Shown: in pieces, positions 1 through 7,508 of the stretch
How the letters are laid out: each line of letters begins with the position of its first letter
Numbering within the stretch: the stretch's first letter is position 1
Origin: Corynebacterium crudilactis
GTDB lineage: Bacteria > Actinomycetota > Actinomycetes > Mycobacteriales > Mycobacteriaceae
Assembly: GCF_001643015.1 (NCBI RefSeq)
Contig: NZ_CP015622.1
Span: forward strand, 2,928,365-2,992,364
Direction: 5' to 3'
DNA length: 64,000 nt
Made by a program: the position numbers and the translations under genes
Notes under the pieces: generated by a model
Database searches by the model: none
What the model saw: only the letters and a program-made list of their open reading frames with translations
Told to the model about the DNA's origin: nothing

Positions 1-275
1 GCCTTGGTAGGCCATTACCCCACCAACAAGCTGATAGGCCGCAGGCTCATCCCACACCGCAAAAGCTTTCCACACCTTCCCTACGAAGATGTGAATATTC
101 GGTATTAGACCCAGTTTCCCAGGCTTATCCCAAAGTGCAGGGCAGATCACCCACGTGTTACTCACCCGTTCGCCACTCATCCACCGAAGCAAGCTCCAGT
201 TTCAGCGTTCGACTTGCATGTGTTAAGCACGCCGCCAGCGTTCGTCCTGAGCCAGGATCAAACTCTCCACAAAAA
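1..275 (-). rRNA. 16S ribosomal RNA, 5' portion only
   Basis: The minus strand carries the start of a bacterial 16S rRNA gene. The universal 27F priming sequence AGAGTTTGATCCTGGCTCAG reads on the minus strand at 247–266, and conserved helix sequences continue to position 1, where the gene runs out of the window. The mature 5' end is put near 275 from the usual distance to the 27F site, so it is good to only a few bases. The 23S and 5S genes, if present, lie outside the window. Confidence 0.95.
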
Positions 276-610
276 ATGAAAACATTTTTAGGCCGTGAAA
301 AGCCCAAACCTGACAAAAAACAACAACAACCACCCACACACAGTGCGACTAGTTGTAGCTGACATTTCATCAAAAAATTAATGATTACCCACACCCACAA
401 CGTGGGCATGGAAGATATATGGGCCTCTTCCCTTGACGGGGAACAAGAAGACCCACAAAAAATAATCATGCCAACAAAATTTACACACCCACCACCGAAA
501 TGATGACTATGCTTTATTTACAGTGATGGATACAATTGGCAATCCACCACCCGGCATGACCCACAACCAAAAACACTGTTTCCGGTTGTAGTGACAAATA
601 AAATAAATGG

Positions 611-634
611 CACACTATTGAGTTCTCAAACAAC
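611..634 (-). promoter_or_regulatory. conserved actinobacterial rrn leader block
   Basis: Minus-strand sequence GTTGTTTGAGAACTCAATAG followed by TGTG. The core TTTGAGAACTCAATAGTGTG is recognisable from rrn leaders of corynebacteria and mycobacteria, close to the antitermination and processing region. It confirms that transcription runs leftwards into the 16S gene. The precise role (antitermination or processing) is inferred from family knowledge. Confidence 0.6.
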
Positions 635-697
635 ATACGCACACCCCAAGTGCATAACCTCTGTTTAGGAGTTCATGTCTTGTTGGCAGCTTGTTCA

Positions 698-726
698 ACT
701 TTACTTTACCTTCGCACTCTGAGCAA
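698..726 (-). promoter_or_regulatory. candidate rrn promoter
   Basis: On the minus strand, TTGCTC (721–726) is separated by 17 bases from TAAAGT (698–703), a reasonable sigma-A type -35/-10 pair about 420 bases upstream of the 16S start. rrn operons usually have several promoters, and others may lie further right. This call rests on spacing and motif likeness only. Confidence 0.3.
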
Positions 727-902
727 ATCAGCGTGATGTTCGAAGTTATCGGTAGTTGTTGAATGTCAGTAACGCTTGTTTTCCTGTTATCCGCCTCAGC
801 GTCCACACATACTGTGTGGTGGGGCGTTGTTGGTCGCGCTGACTCGAATAAATCTACACACCCACTCATTGATCAGCAACACACCAGGTCAGAGGCCAAA
901 AG

Positions 903-1268
903 TTACTCATAAAGTCCTCGACTTTCAGCAACTTGATCAAGAAGTGCATGAATATCGGTGCGACTGAACCCAAGAAGGATGGATTCGTCGATAAGCGGAG
1001 CTACATATGTTGCTGCGAACGCAGCAACCCGACGCTCTTGGATGATTGCTGAGGCCTGCGCGCTGACAAACATTCCAATTCCACGACGCTTATATAGGAC
1101 ACCGTTCTTTATAAGGAGTGCGATGCCTTTGCGCGCAGTTGCGGGATTAATCCGATGAAACGTGGCTAGCTCATTAGTAGAAGGTGCACGCTGATCAATC
1201 CCGAGAGTGCCATCCACGATGGAATCTTCAATCAGGGCAGCAATCTGCTTAAAGAGAGGCTCCGTCAC
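903..1268 (-). CDS. GntR-family transcriptional regulator (YtrA-like)
   Basis: A 121-aa protein with a winged-helix GntR domain in roughly residues 1–75: opening EPLFKQIAALIEDSIVDG, recognition-helix region with PATARKGIALLIKNGVL, and wing GIGMFVS. Only about 45 residues follow, too short for a FadR or HutC effector domain. That layout is typical of the YtrA subgroup, which usually controls neighbouring ABC transporters. No transporter is adjacent here: the gene sits alone between an rrn operon and a divergent nuclease-like gene, so its target is unknown. The intergenic region to 1475 may be shared by both promoters. Confidence 0.85.
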   Translation of the reverse strand: MTEPLFKQIAALIEDSIVDGTLGIDQRAPSTNELATFHRINPATARKGIALLIKNGVLYKRRGIGMFVSAQASAIIQERRVAAFAATYVAPLIDESILLGFSRTDIHALLDQVAESRGLYE

Positions 1269-1474
1269 AACGGCCCTATTGGTTGGTTATTCATATAACT
1301 AACCTTAGGCGTTTTCCAACCCTGCAAAGACTGTATGACGACAAATTATTCGACTATAACTGCAGATATTCAGTATTTACGCTCTAAAAATAGACGCATA
1401 TTCGCAAGATAAGGCATGCTTGGATAAATAGATTATTACTCAACGAACACTCAACAGAATCGGAATTAGGAGCC

Positions 1475-2959
1475 ATGCTTGAACGCACTCAGGTATTCGT
1501 GGACACGTCCTACCTGCTCGCAAGCTTTTACAACTCTTGGGAGACAGGCGCACGCGCCCAATTAGAAATCGACCTCCCCGAGGTAGTCGGGGTTTTAGGA
1601 AGGATGATAGAACAGCAGCTTAAACAACCAGTACAGCGTCAAATGTGGTACGACGGAATCCCTGACTCCGGCCCCCACCGTTACCAACGTGCACTACGCA
1701 CCTGTGACGGCGTGCAACTTCGTGCTGGACAATTAATTGAATGGGGCGAGCGTCGTACACAAAAGGCTGTAGATACTCGCCTTGTAGCTGACCTTGTTCT
1801 TGCAGGCGTACGCGGACAATGTTCCGATATCGTCCTAGTCAGTGGCGATGCCGATATGATCCCTGGCGTTCAAGAAGCCGCGAATGCTGGACTTCGTGTC
1901 CATCTATATGGCTTCGGTTGGGATTCTATGTCTTCCCAGCTACGTCACTGCTGCGATACCACTACTATCTTGGATCCTCGAGAAGATTTTGCTGACTGCA
2001 TGCAGTTACAAGTTCTCGAAGGACCAGTACCTCCTGTTGTTCGCATTAAGCCCATTAATGATGCAGAGCCCATTGAGGATCTAGATTTCACTCCAGTTCC
2101 GGGCGTTGCACCAGCTTTTGAAACTCAAACACCGAAAACTTCAGAAAATGCAGCCGTCACATCTGAAGAAACAGAAGAAACCGCAGTAGCACCTCCTAAA
2201 GAAGCACAAAGTTCACCTGCGCAGGCTTCCCCTGTACAAGAAAAGGACGCTGAACAAGCTGAGGAAAAGTTCTCCCCTCGTCCTGGAGAACCTGCTGAAG
2301 CCTTGTCTGATCAAGTCTGTGAAGCGCAGAACGCAATCGTCAAGATTGAGGAAGAATCCGCGCAGACTGCGGCTACATCAGTGTCAAAACCAGCAAAACC
2401 TACTTCTGCATCATTAGCTAAAACTAAGCCAGCTGCACAAGCAACTTCTTCTGCGCCGGCAGCACCAAAGCCAAAGCCTTCCCCAGGCGAAGCGCCTAAA
2501 CCAGGAACACCAAAGCCAAAGACTCCAGCACCCGTTCAAGAAGCGCCCTCAGAGCAGACAGACGTCAATACTGAGGCACAATCTGAAGTTGAAGCTGAAA
2601 TTGAAGAGTCACGGTCCAAGATTCCCAATCCATCCATGATGGCTCCTCGTCGAAAGCTCCGCTCTCGGTATGTCCCACTCCCTAATGAAGTCTGGGCTAC
2701 ATCCGGTTTTCAGACTCCTTATGATGTAGGTCAGCAGTACGCATCTTGGTGGTTTGAAAATGCTGCCACTGTCATTCAGCGAGATCAGGCTCATTTATTA
2801 TCTGGCGGCGGTCTACCACCAGAAATCGATCGGCCACTGCTCCAATTCGCATGTGAAACTCTCCACGAGTACACCCTGACAGAAGCGCAACGCGTGAGCC
2901 TACGCGATGGCTTCCATTCTGGGATCCGCGGAGTTTTACTCAATCAGCGAGACAGCTAA
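1475..2959 (+). CDS. NYN-domain (PIN-like) nuclease-family protein with long disordered linker
   Basis: A 494-aa protein. Residues about 1–170 form a NYN/LabA-type (DUF88) PIN-like domain: an early acidic strand (VFVDTSYL), a central acid in AVDTRLVADLVL, and the signature VSGDADMIPGVQEA near residue 125. These are the metal-binding acids expected of an RNase. Residues about 200–390 are a low-complexity Ala/Pro/Glu/Lys linker with APKPK repeats. The last about 100 residues (from RSRYVPLPNEVWATSGF) form a separate compact, unrecognised domain. A ribosome-binding AGGAG lies just before the ATG. RNase activity is inferred from the fold. It converges on pspA across a shared terminator. Confidence 0.85.
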   Translation: MLERTQVFVDTSYLLASFYNSWETGARAQLEIDLPEVVGVLGRMIEQQLKQPVQRQMWYDGIPDSGPHRYQRALRTCDGVQLRAGQLIEWGERRTQKAVDTRLVADLVLAGVRGQCSDIVLVSGDADMIPGVQEAANAGLRVHLYGFGWDSMSSQLRHCCDTTTILDPREDFADCMQLQVLEGPVPPVVRIKPINDAEPIEDLDFTPVPGVAPAFETQTPKTSENAAVTSEETEETAVAPPKEAQSSPAQASPVQEKDAEQAEEKFSPRPGEPAEALSDQVCEAQNAIVKIEEESAQTAATSVSKPAKPTSASLAKTKPAAQATSSAPAAPKPKPSPGEAPKPGTPKPKTPAPVQEAPSEQTDVNTEAQSEVEAEIEESRSKIPNPSMMAPRRKLRSRYVPLPNEVWATSGFQTPYDVGQQYASWWFENAATVIQRDQAHLLSGGGLPPEIDRPLLQFACETLHEYTLTEAQRVSLRDGFHSGIRGVLLNQRDS

Positions 2960-2965
2960 AAACGA

Positions 2966-3012
2966 CAAAAGCTGGGGTGATTTCTTATATAGCGAAATCA
3001 CCCCAGCTTTTG
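2966..3012. terminator. bidirectional intrinsic terminator between NYN gene and pspA
   Basis: Arms 2966–2984 and 2994–3012 are perfectly complementary over 19 bases (CAAAAGCTGGGGTGATTTC on the left), with a 9-base loop and A/T runs on both outer flanks. Placed between two converging genes, it can end both transcripts. Confidence 0.85.
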
Positions 3013-3022
3013 CGTTGGCTAA

Positions 3023-3892
3023 TTAAGCTTTGCCGGTTTCTGCAGTATCAGATTCTGCAGCGTCAGCTTTCGTGGTTGTTTCGGAATCGGCCGAAGGTTC
3101 GTCGATAAGCTCTTCCGCATCCTCAACGCCTGCTTCAAGCTGTGCCTTTGGCGCTGCTGAAGCACCACCACCAAGTGCCTCAGCACGCAGCTCAGCCAGT
3201 CTAGCTGTTGCGCGCAGATCTGAGCCAGACTGCTGAATCTCCGCCATACGATCACTCACAGTGCTTTGCGTAAGCTCCTGAGCACCCAAAGCATCTGCGT
3301 ATCGACGCTCAATCTTGTCACGCACCGCATCCAAGGTTGGCACTGAAGAATCCTGAGTACCAAACTGGTTCAAGCTATCCATTGATTTAGTAACAGTTTC
3401 TTGCATTTTCGCCTGATCAGCCTGTGAGCGAAGTGCATCAATCTGAGACATCTGTTCCTTCAAACGCATCTCAGATTCCTTAGACTTAGCCACCGCATCC
3501 TTCGCAGCGACCTCTGCCTGCTGGTGCAACGCAGTAGTCTGCTCCAACTGCTGTTCCACAGCCACCAACTGAGAAGCAAAAACCTCTGCAGTGTTGTTGA
3601 ACTCTTGCGCCTTGATGCTATCGCCGTCTTGTGCGGATTTATCCGCCAACTGGATGGCCTGACGAGCTTGGTCTTGCAATTTATCGCGATCAGTAACCAA
3701 ACGGCTCAGCTTCATCTCAAGCTGCTTCTGCTGGCCAATGATCTGAGAGGCGTGCTGCATAATCTGCTGATGCTGCTTCTGTGCAGCCTCAGTGGCCTGT
3801 TGGATTTGCACCTTCGGGTCAGCATTTTCATCAATCTTGCTGTCGAACGATGCCATGAGATACTTCCAGCCCTTACTGAGCGGATTAGCCAT
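3023..3892 (-). CDS. pspA: PspA/IM30 family phage-shock protein
   Basis: A 289-aa protein with the PspA/IM30 hallmark opening (NPLSKGWKYLMASFDSKIDENADPKVQIQQA in outline) followed by a long coiled coil to about residue 200. A tail rich in Ala, Glu and Asp (ELIDEPSADSETTTKADAAES) is longer than in enterobacterial PspA (about 220 aa). PspA proteins bind stressed membranes through the N-terminal amphipathic helix and form ESCRT-III-like polymers; actinobacterial members are linked to envelope stress. No pspBC or ClgR-type partner is adjacent, so regulation cannot be read from the context. The symbol is by family; paralogue identity was not checked. Confidence 0.85.
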   Translation of the reverse strand: MANPLSKGWKYLMASFDSKIDENADPKVQIQQATEAAQKQHQQIMQHASQIIGQQKQLEMKLSRLVTDRDKLQDQARQAIQLADKSAQDGDSIKAQEFNNTAEVFASQLVAVEQQLEQTTALHQQAEVAAKDAVAKSKESEMRLKEQMSQIDALRSQADQAKMQETVTKSMDSLNQFGTQDSSVPTLDAVRDKIERRYADALGAQELTQSTVSDRMAEIQQSGSDLRATARLAELRAEALGGGASAAPKAQLEAGVEDAEELIDEPSADSETTTKADAAESDTAETGKA

Positions 3893-4203
3893 TATCAGTC
3901 ACTTCCCTGCGGTTTTAGTTGCGTTTATCTAAAAAAGTCATTTCTATTCACACGAGCAAATCGCTGCTGATGATTCGCTGTTCAAAACTCGAGTCTACGC
4001 AAATTTAGGCCTCATGGAGCACGCATCGATAAAAAGTCAGGGTTTAAACGGGGGTCTGCCCTGAAGAATCAGGCAAACGGGAAAATTCCTGCTTACACTG
4101 GTTACCTGCATGCCTTACCGAGGATTTTAACCATGGAATGCCTAATTCTCAGCTAGTTCAAGCAATCACATTTCACTGCGCCCAACTGCCTCAGAAAAAC
4201 AAA
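3893..4203. other. intergenic region, no gene seen
   Basis: About 310 bases between the pspA start and the thioredoxin terminator. It must hold the pspA promoter on the minus strand. The open frames here have no family features and weak start contexts, so no gene is called. Confidence 0.5.
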
Positions 4204-4237
4204 AAAGTCGCTGAGAAGATTTCTTCTCAGCGACTTT
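4204..4237 (-). terminator. terminator of the thioredoxin gene
   Basis: Perfect 16-bp stem (4204–4219 with 4222–4237, AAAGTCGCTGAGAAGA on the left) closed by a 2-base gap, with an A-run at the left that becomes a U-tract on the minus strand. It lies 12 bases past the thioredoxin stop. Confidence 0.85.
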
Positions 4238-4248
4238 CATGCAAGAGC

Positions 4249-4629
4249 TTATGCTTCTTCGGAACCCTGTTCCTGCTGCTCTGCAATCTGGCGACGGACA
4301 TCATCCATGTCCAAGCCCTTGACCTGGTTGACCAGATCATCCAATGCTGGAGCAGGCATGGTGCCAGCTTCGCGGAAAACCATGATGCCATCACGGAAGA
4401 TCATCAGAGTTGGGATGGACTGGATTTCCAGAGCTGCGGACAGCCCCTGGTTTGCCTCAGTATCCAACTTGGCGAAGGTTGCGTCGGTGTGAGTTTCCGA
4501 AACCTTTTCATAAGTTGGTGCGAACTGACGGCAAGGGCCACACCAAGAAGCCCATGCATCAACGAGAACAATTCCCTCGCCGGTAACGGTTTGCTCAAAT
4601 GTGTCTTCGGTTACATCAATCGTTGCCAT
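4249..4629 (-). CDS. thioredoxin
   Basis: A 126-aa cytoplasmic thioredoxin. The redox motif WCGPC has Cys30 and Cys33 (ASWCGPCRQFAPTY), and the conserved cis-Pro stretch is present as IQSIPTLMIFRDG. The length is slightly above the usual about 108 aa because of a Glu/Gln-rich tail. It should carry electrons from thioredoxin reductase to target disulfides; no reductase gene is adjacent. A near-palindrome at 4656–4671 lies just upstream and could be its operator. It is divergent from the small HMA gene. Confidence 0.93.
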   Translation of the reverse strand: MATIDVTEDTFEQTVTGEGIVLVDAWASWCGPCRQFAPTYEKVSETHTDATFAKLDTEANQGLSAALEIQSIPTLMIFRDGIMVFREAGTMPAPALDDLVNQVKGLDMDDVRRQIAEQQEQGSEEA

Positions 4630-4655
4630 TAAGAATCTCCGTTCAATATTTGTAA

Positions 4656-4671
4656 GGTCTGTATATAGACC
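4656..4671. promoter_or_regulatory. palindrome upstream of thioredoxin
   Basis: GGTCTGTATATAGACC, arms GGTCT/AGACC around an A/T core, 27 bases upstream of the thioredoxin start codon. Position and symmetry suit a repressor or redox-regulator site, but no known consensus was matched. Confidence 0.3.
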
Positions 4672-4814
4672 AACTTTCAGTGGCTATGGGTTATTCCCGT
4701 CAGAAGAAAACTTTCATTGACAGGTAAGCCACCTGATCCACTGCACATCGTACATTGATCAACGTGCAGACTTCAGGCGCCACTGGATTTCATCAAATCG
4801 GAAGGAAGAGATTT

Positions 4815-5021
4815 TTGAGTACTAAAAATTACCACGTCGAAGGTTTGACCTGCGAAAATGGCGTCGCTTCCGTAGAGGATGAAATCAGCATCATCGCGGG
4901 CACACAAGGAGTCGACATCGACCTGGAGACCGGCCGCGTAGCCGTGACCGGCGAAGGATTTACCGATGATCAAATCATCGAAGCAGTCCAAAATGCGGGT
5001 TACAAAGTTACAAGCCCCTAA
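4815..5021 (+). CDS. small heavy-metal-associated (HMA) domain protein with an incomplete metal motif
   Basis: A 68-aa single-domain protein of the CopZ/HMA size and fold (start STKNYHVEGLTC, end IIEAVQNAGYKV). The TTG at 4815 is preferred over the upstream in-frame ATG at 4755 because it has a GGAAGGA ribosome site at the right distance and gives the normal domain length. The family metal motif is CxxC; here it reads TCENG, so the second cysteine is replaced and canonical two-thiolate copper binding is not supported. It is divergent from thioredoxin and no P-type ATPase is adjacent. It may be a degenerate chaperone or bind a different ligand. Confidence 0.75.
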   Translation: MSTKNYHVEGLTCENGVASVEDEISIIAGTQGVDIDLETGRVAVTGEGFTDDQIIEAVQNAGYKVTSP

Positions 5022-5219
5022 AATAATTACACATTCATCTCATCAGACCTGATGAAAATGACACCCCTATATTAGGGTGCCATTTCCGATACGGCCATTC
5101 CGCTGTAGCACTTATGCGCTCAGCCGGGGTGGCCGTTTGTGTATGGATTTTGCTTGTCGACGCCCCCTTTTGATTTTAAAGGCAAACATTTTACCCCATA
5201 AGGAGTAACCTTTTCGGGC

Positions 5220-6539
5220 ATGAACCTAACCCGGAATGACAGGCTTGATCGACTGCCCGTAACTTCCAAGCACAAGAAAATCCTTGGCGGCTCTGGAATC
5301 GGCTGGGCACTAGACGCCATGGACGTTGGTCTCATCTCTTTCGTCATGGCCGCGCTAGCCACGCATTGGGGCTTAACCCCCACCGAAACTTCCCTTCTTG
5401 GATCCATCGGCTTCGTAGGAATGGCCATTGGCGCTTCTTTCGGAGGCCTGCTGGCAGACAAGCTGGGCCGTCGACAAGTTTTTGCCCTATCTTTATTGGT
5501 CTACGGCATAGCCACTGGTGCCTCCGCGCTTTCCGTTTCCCTAATCATGCTCATGGCACTGCGTTTTATCGTAGGACTCGGCCTCGGCGCCGAGCTCCCC
5601 GTTGCCTCCACACTGATTTCCGAATTCTCCCCACGTAAAGTTCGTGGACGCATGGTGGTTATCCTGGAAGCCTTTTGGGCTCTGGGTTGGATCATGGCGG
5701 CTATTATCGGCACATTTGTTGTAGCGGCTTCCGACAATGGTTGGCGCTGGGCACTAGCACTTGGCTGCGTTCCAGCAATTTATGCCGTCTATGTTCGCCT
5801 CGGGCTCCCAGAGTCAGTGCGCTTCTTGGAAAAAAAGGGACGCCACGAAGAAGCAGAGGCTATCGTTGCAAGTTTTGAAAAAGTAGCAGCCGATGAAGGC
5901 AAATCCTTGGATGATTCCATCGCAATTGAACGAGACGATGCGGCTACTGGTTCAGTGTCCATTTGGTCAGCCGCCTTGCGCAAGCGCACTACTGCTCTAT
6001 GGATCGTCTGGTTCTGTATCAATCTGTCTTATTATGGAGCCTTCATCTGGATTCCATCGCTGCTTGTTGCAGATGGTTTTACGCTAGTGAAGTCATTCCA
6101 ATTCACATTAATCATCACCTTGGCGCAGCTTCCGGGTTATGCCGTTGCAGCGTGGTTGATTGAAAAATGGGGCCGTCGCAGTACATTGGCAACGTTTTTA
6201 GTGGGCTCAGCTGTCTCAGCAGCACTTTACGGCCTGGCAGATGTAGAGTGGCAGATCCTCGTCGCCGGTTGTTTGTTATCTTTCTTCAACCTGGGCGCTT
6301 GGGGGGCGCTGTATGCCATTGGGCCGGAGCTTTATCCTACAAATGTTCGCGGAACCGGAACAGGCGCAGCTGCGGGATTCGGACGCATTGCATCCATTAT
6401 TTCTCCGCTGATTGTTCCACCAGTTATTGCATTTGGCGGACCTATCTCCTTGTTCGCTTTGTTTGCCACCGCTTTTGCGATCGCAGCGATTGCGGCGTTT
6501 ACGCTACCTGAGCAGAAGGGTAAAGCTCTCGCTGATTAG
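5220..6539 (+). CDS. MFS transporter (sugar/aromatic-acid porter type)
   Basis: A 439-aa integral membrane protein with 12 predicted helices and MFS signatures in both halves: GGLLADKLGRRQVF after helix 2, the related EKWGRRS in the second half, and a motif like RFIVGLGLGAELPVASTLISE. The layout resembles metabolite:H+ symporters such as NiaP and sugar porters; the substrate cannot be read from sequence. The best AAGGAG ribosome site is about 14 bases before the ATG, rather far, so translation may be weak or the start may differ. Its 3' end overlaps the convergent gene at 6499 by 41 bases. Confidence 0.88.
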   Translation: MNLTRNDRLDRLPVTSKHKKILGGSGIGWALDAMDVGLISFVMAALATHWGLTPTETSLLGSIGFVGMAIGASFGGLLADKLGRRQVFALSLLVYGIATGASALSVSLIMLMALRFIVGLGLGAELPVASTLISEFSPRKVRGRMVVILEAFWALGWIMAAIIGTFVVAASDNGWRWALALGCVPAIYAVYVRLGLPESVRFLEKKGRHEEAEAIVASFEKVAADEGKSLDDSIAIERDDAATGSVSIWSAALRKRTTALWIVWFCINLSYYGAFIWIPSLLVADGFTLVKSFQFTLIITLAQLPGYAVAAWLIEKWGRRSTLATFLVGSAVSAALYGLADVEWQILVAGCLLSFFNLGAWGALYAIGPELYPTNVRGTGTGAAAGFGRIASIISPLIVPPVIAFGGPISLFALFATAFAIAAIAAFTLPEQKGKALAD

Positions 6540-6711
6540 TGAGATCCTTCCACCAGTTTTTCATCTGCCCCACGATTGAAGGTTTCTGCGATTCGCGGAA
6601 ATCCTCCAAATTGCGGGGCAGATTTGCAATTACGGTGACACCGTTCGTGCGCTTGACCACGATATCTTCACGTAGGTGTATAGTGTTTGGGTTAAATTCT
6701 CTTGATGTCAT
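6499..6711 (-). CDS. small conserved-context protein downstream of padR
   Basis: A 70-aa basic protein of unknown family (MTSREFNPNTIHLREDIV at the start, central VIANLPRNLEDFRES). Its start lies 20 bases inside the 3' end of padR, the pattern of a translationally coupled second gene. Its 3' end overlaps the end of the convergent MFS gene. No signal peptide, membrane helix or known domain is visible. It could modulate the PadR regulator or be an independent factor. The coupling is the main support for its being real. Confidence 0.55.
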   Translation of the reverse strand: MTSREFNPNTIHLREDIVVKRTNGVTVIANLPRNLEDFRESQKPSIVGQMKNWWKDLTNQRELYPSAQVA

Positions 6712-7258
6712 CTGCGGCTCTCCTTAAAATCTCGACTATTTGCTCGGCTTTGTCTTCGGGCGCAGCTTTCGCCGCTTCCCTCACCTTGTGAAACTCATTG
6801 CGGATATTAAACACGTGCACTTCTCGGGATTCTGGATTGCGATAGGCCTCCAGAATTGCTCCCCAGACTTCCAGGTTCTCTTCCACTTCTTGCACGCCCT
6901 CATCAGTAAGACGCGCCATTTTCCGTCCCAGCTCATGGGAAATGGAAATCAGGCCTTCATCTTCAAGCATGGACAAAGTTGGATAAATGGTTCCTGGACT
7001 TGGAGTCCAATTACCTTCCGTCTTTTCAGCAATGGTGGTGATGAGCTGATAACCATGCATGGGTTCTGCTCCTAGTAAAACTAGGATCACATGGCGCAGA
7101 TCGCCTCTGCCGGCACGTCCACCGCGACCACGTCCAGGACGCCTGCCGTGTTGTTGGTGTCCATGTCCGTTTATATCTCGGCGAGCATGGCGTCTGCCCG
7201 GCTGGCCTTGAAAGCCTGTAATTCCACAAGGTTCATTATTGAGTTCTCTAAACTGCAT
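6692..7258 (-). CDS. PadR-family transcriptional regulator with Gly/Arg/His-rich N-terminus
   Basis: A 188-aa protein. Residues about 52–130 form the PadR winged helix (LRHVILVLLGAEPMHGYQL, then PSPGTIYPTLSMLEDEGLI), followed by a C-terminal dimerisation helix pair. The first about 50 residues are unusual: low-complexity Gly, Arg and His (HGRRPGRGRGGRAGRGD) that could touch DNA or bind metal. The ATG at 7258 has a GGAG ribosome site. A palindrome at 7293–7312 with the 8-base spacing common for PadR sites lies just upstream, suggesting autoregulation. The coupled gene at 6499 follows in the same transcript. Confidence 0.88.
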   Translation of the reverse strand: MQFRELNNEPCGITGFQGQPGRRHARRDINGHGHQQHGRRPGRGRGGRAGRGDLRHVILVLLGAEPMHGYQLITTIAEKTEGNWTPSPGTIYPTLSMLEDEGLISISHELGRKMARLTDEGVQEVEENLEVWGAILEAYRNPESREVHVFNIRNEFHKVREAAKAAPEDKAEQIVEILRRAADDIKRI

Positions 7259-7292
7259 GTCTTTAAATCTCCATATTATGATGTGAACTTAA

Positions 7293-7312
7293 AGATATAT
7301 CGCAACATATCT
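7293..7312. promoter_or_regulatory. putative PadR operator
   Basis: Inverted repeat AGATAT-N8-ATATCT, centred about 45 bases before the padR start. PadR/LadR-type sites are typically inverted repeats with an 8-base centre (for example ATGT-N8-ACAT), so this is a good candidate for autorepression. Binding has not been shown. Confidence 0.5.
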
Positions 7313-7453
7313 CTATGTCAACGATACTGCCATTTTAGATCAACTTCGCAGCTCAGTCTATGTCGGTAAGTCTTGCCAAAGATAGGGTTGCCTGCACTGC
7401 GTGACTCCAATAACTCCAGAAGGGCAATGCAGCACTGGGTTACATAATAAAAA

Positions 7454-7493
7454 AAGCATGCTACTGGCGGTTAAAACCGCCAGTAGCATGCTT
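7454..7493 (-). terminator. terminator of dnaB
   Basis: Nineteen-base perfect stem (7454–7472 with 7475–7493, AGCATGCTACTGGCGGTT in the left arm) with a 2-base gap and an A-run at the left that gives a U-tract on the minus strand. It is 15 bases beyond the dnaB stop. Confidence 0.9.
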
Positions 7494-7508
7494 AATTATT
7501 AAATGTTT

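Larger units (their letters stand above)
276..902 (-). promoter_or_regulatory. rrn operon leader and promoter region
   Basis: This stretch of about 630 bases lies between the 16S 5' end and the next gene. I see no convincing protein gene in it; the short open frames have no family features. It should contain the rrn promoters, the transcribed leader and the upstream half of the pre-16S processing stem. Two items can be placed: a conserved actinobacterial leader block at 611–634 and a candidate promoter at 698–726, listed separately. Confidence 0.7.
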
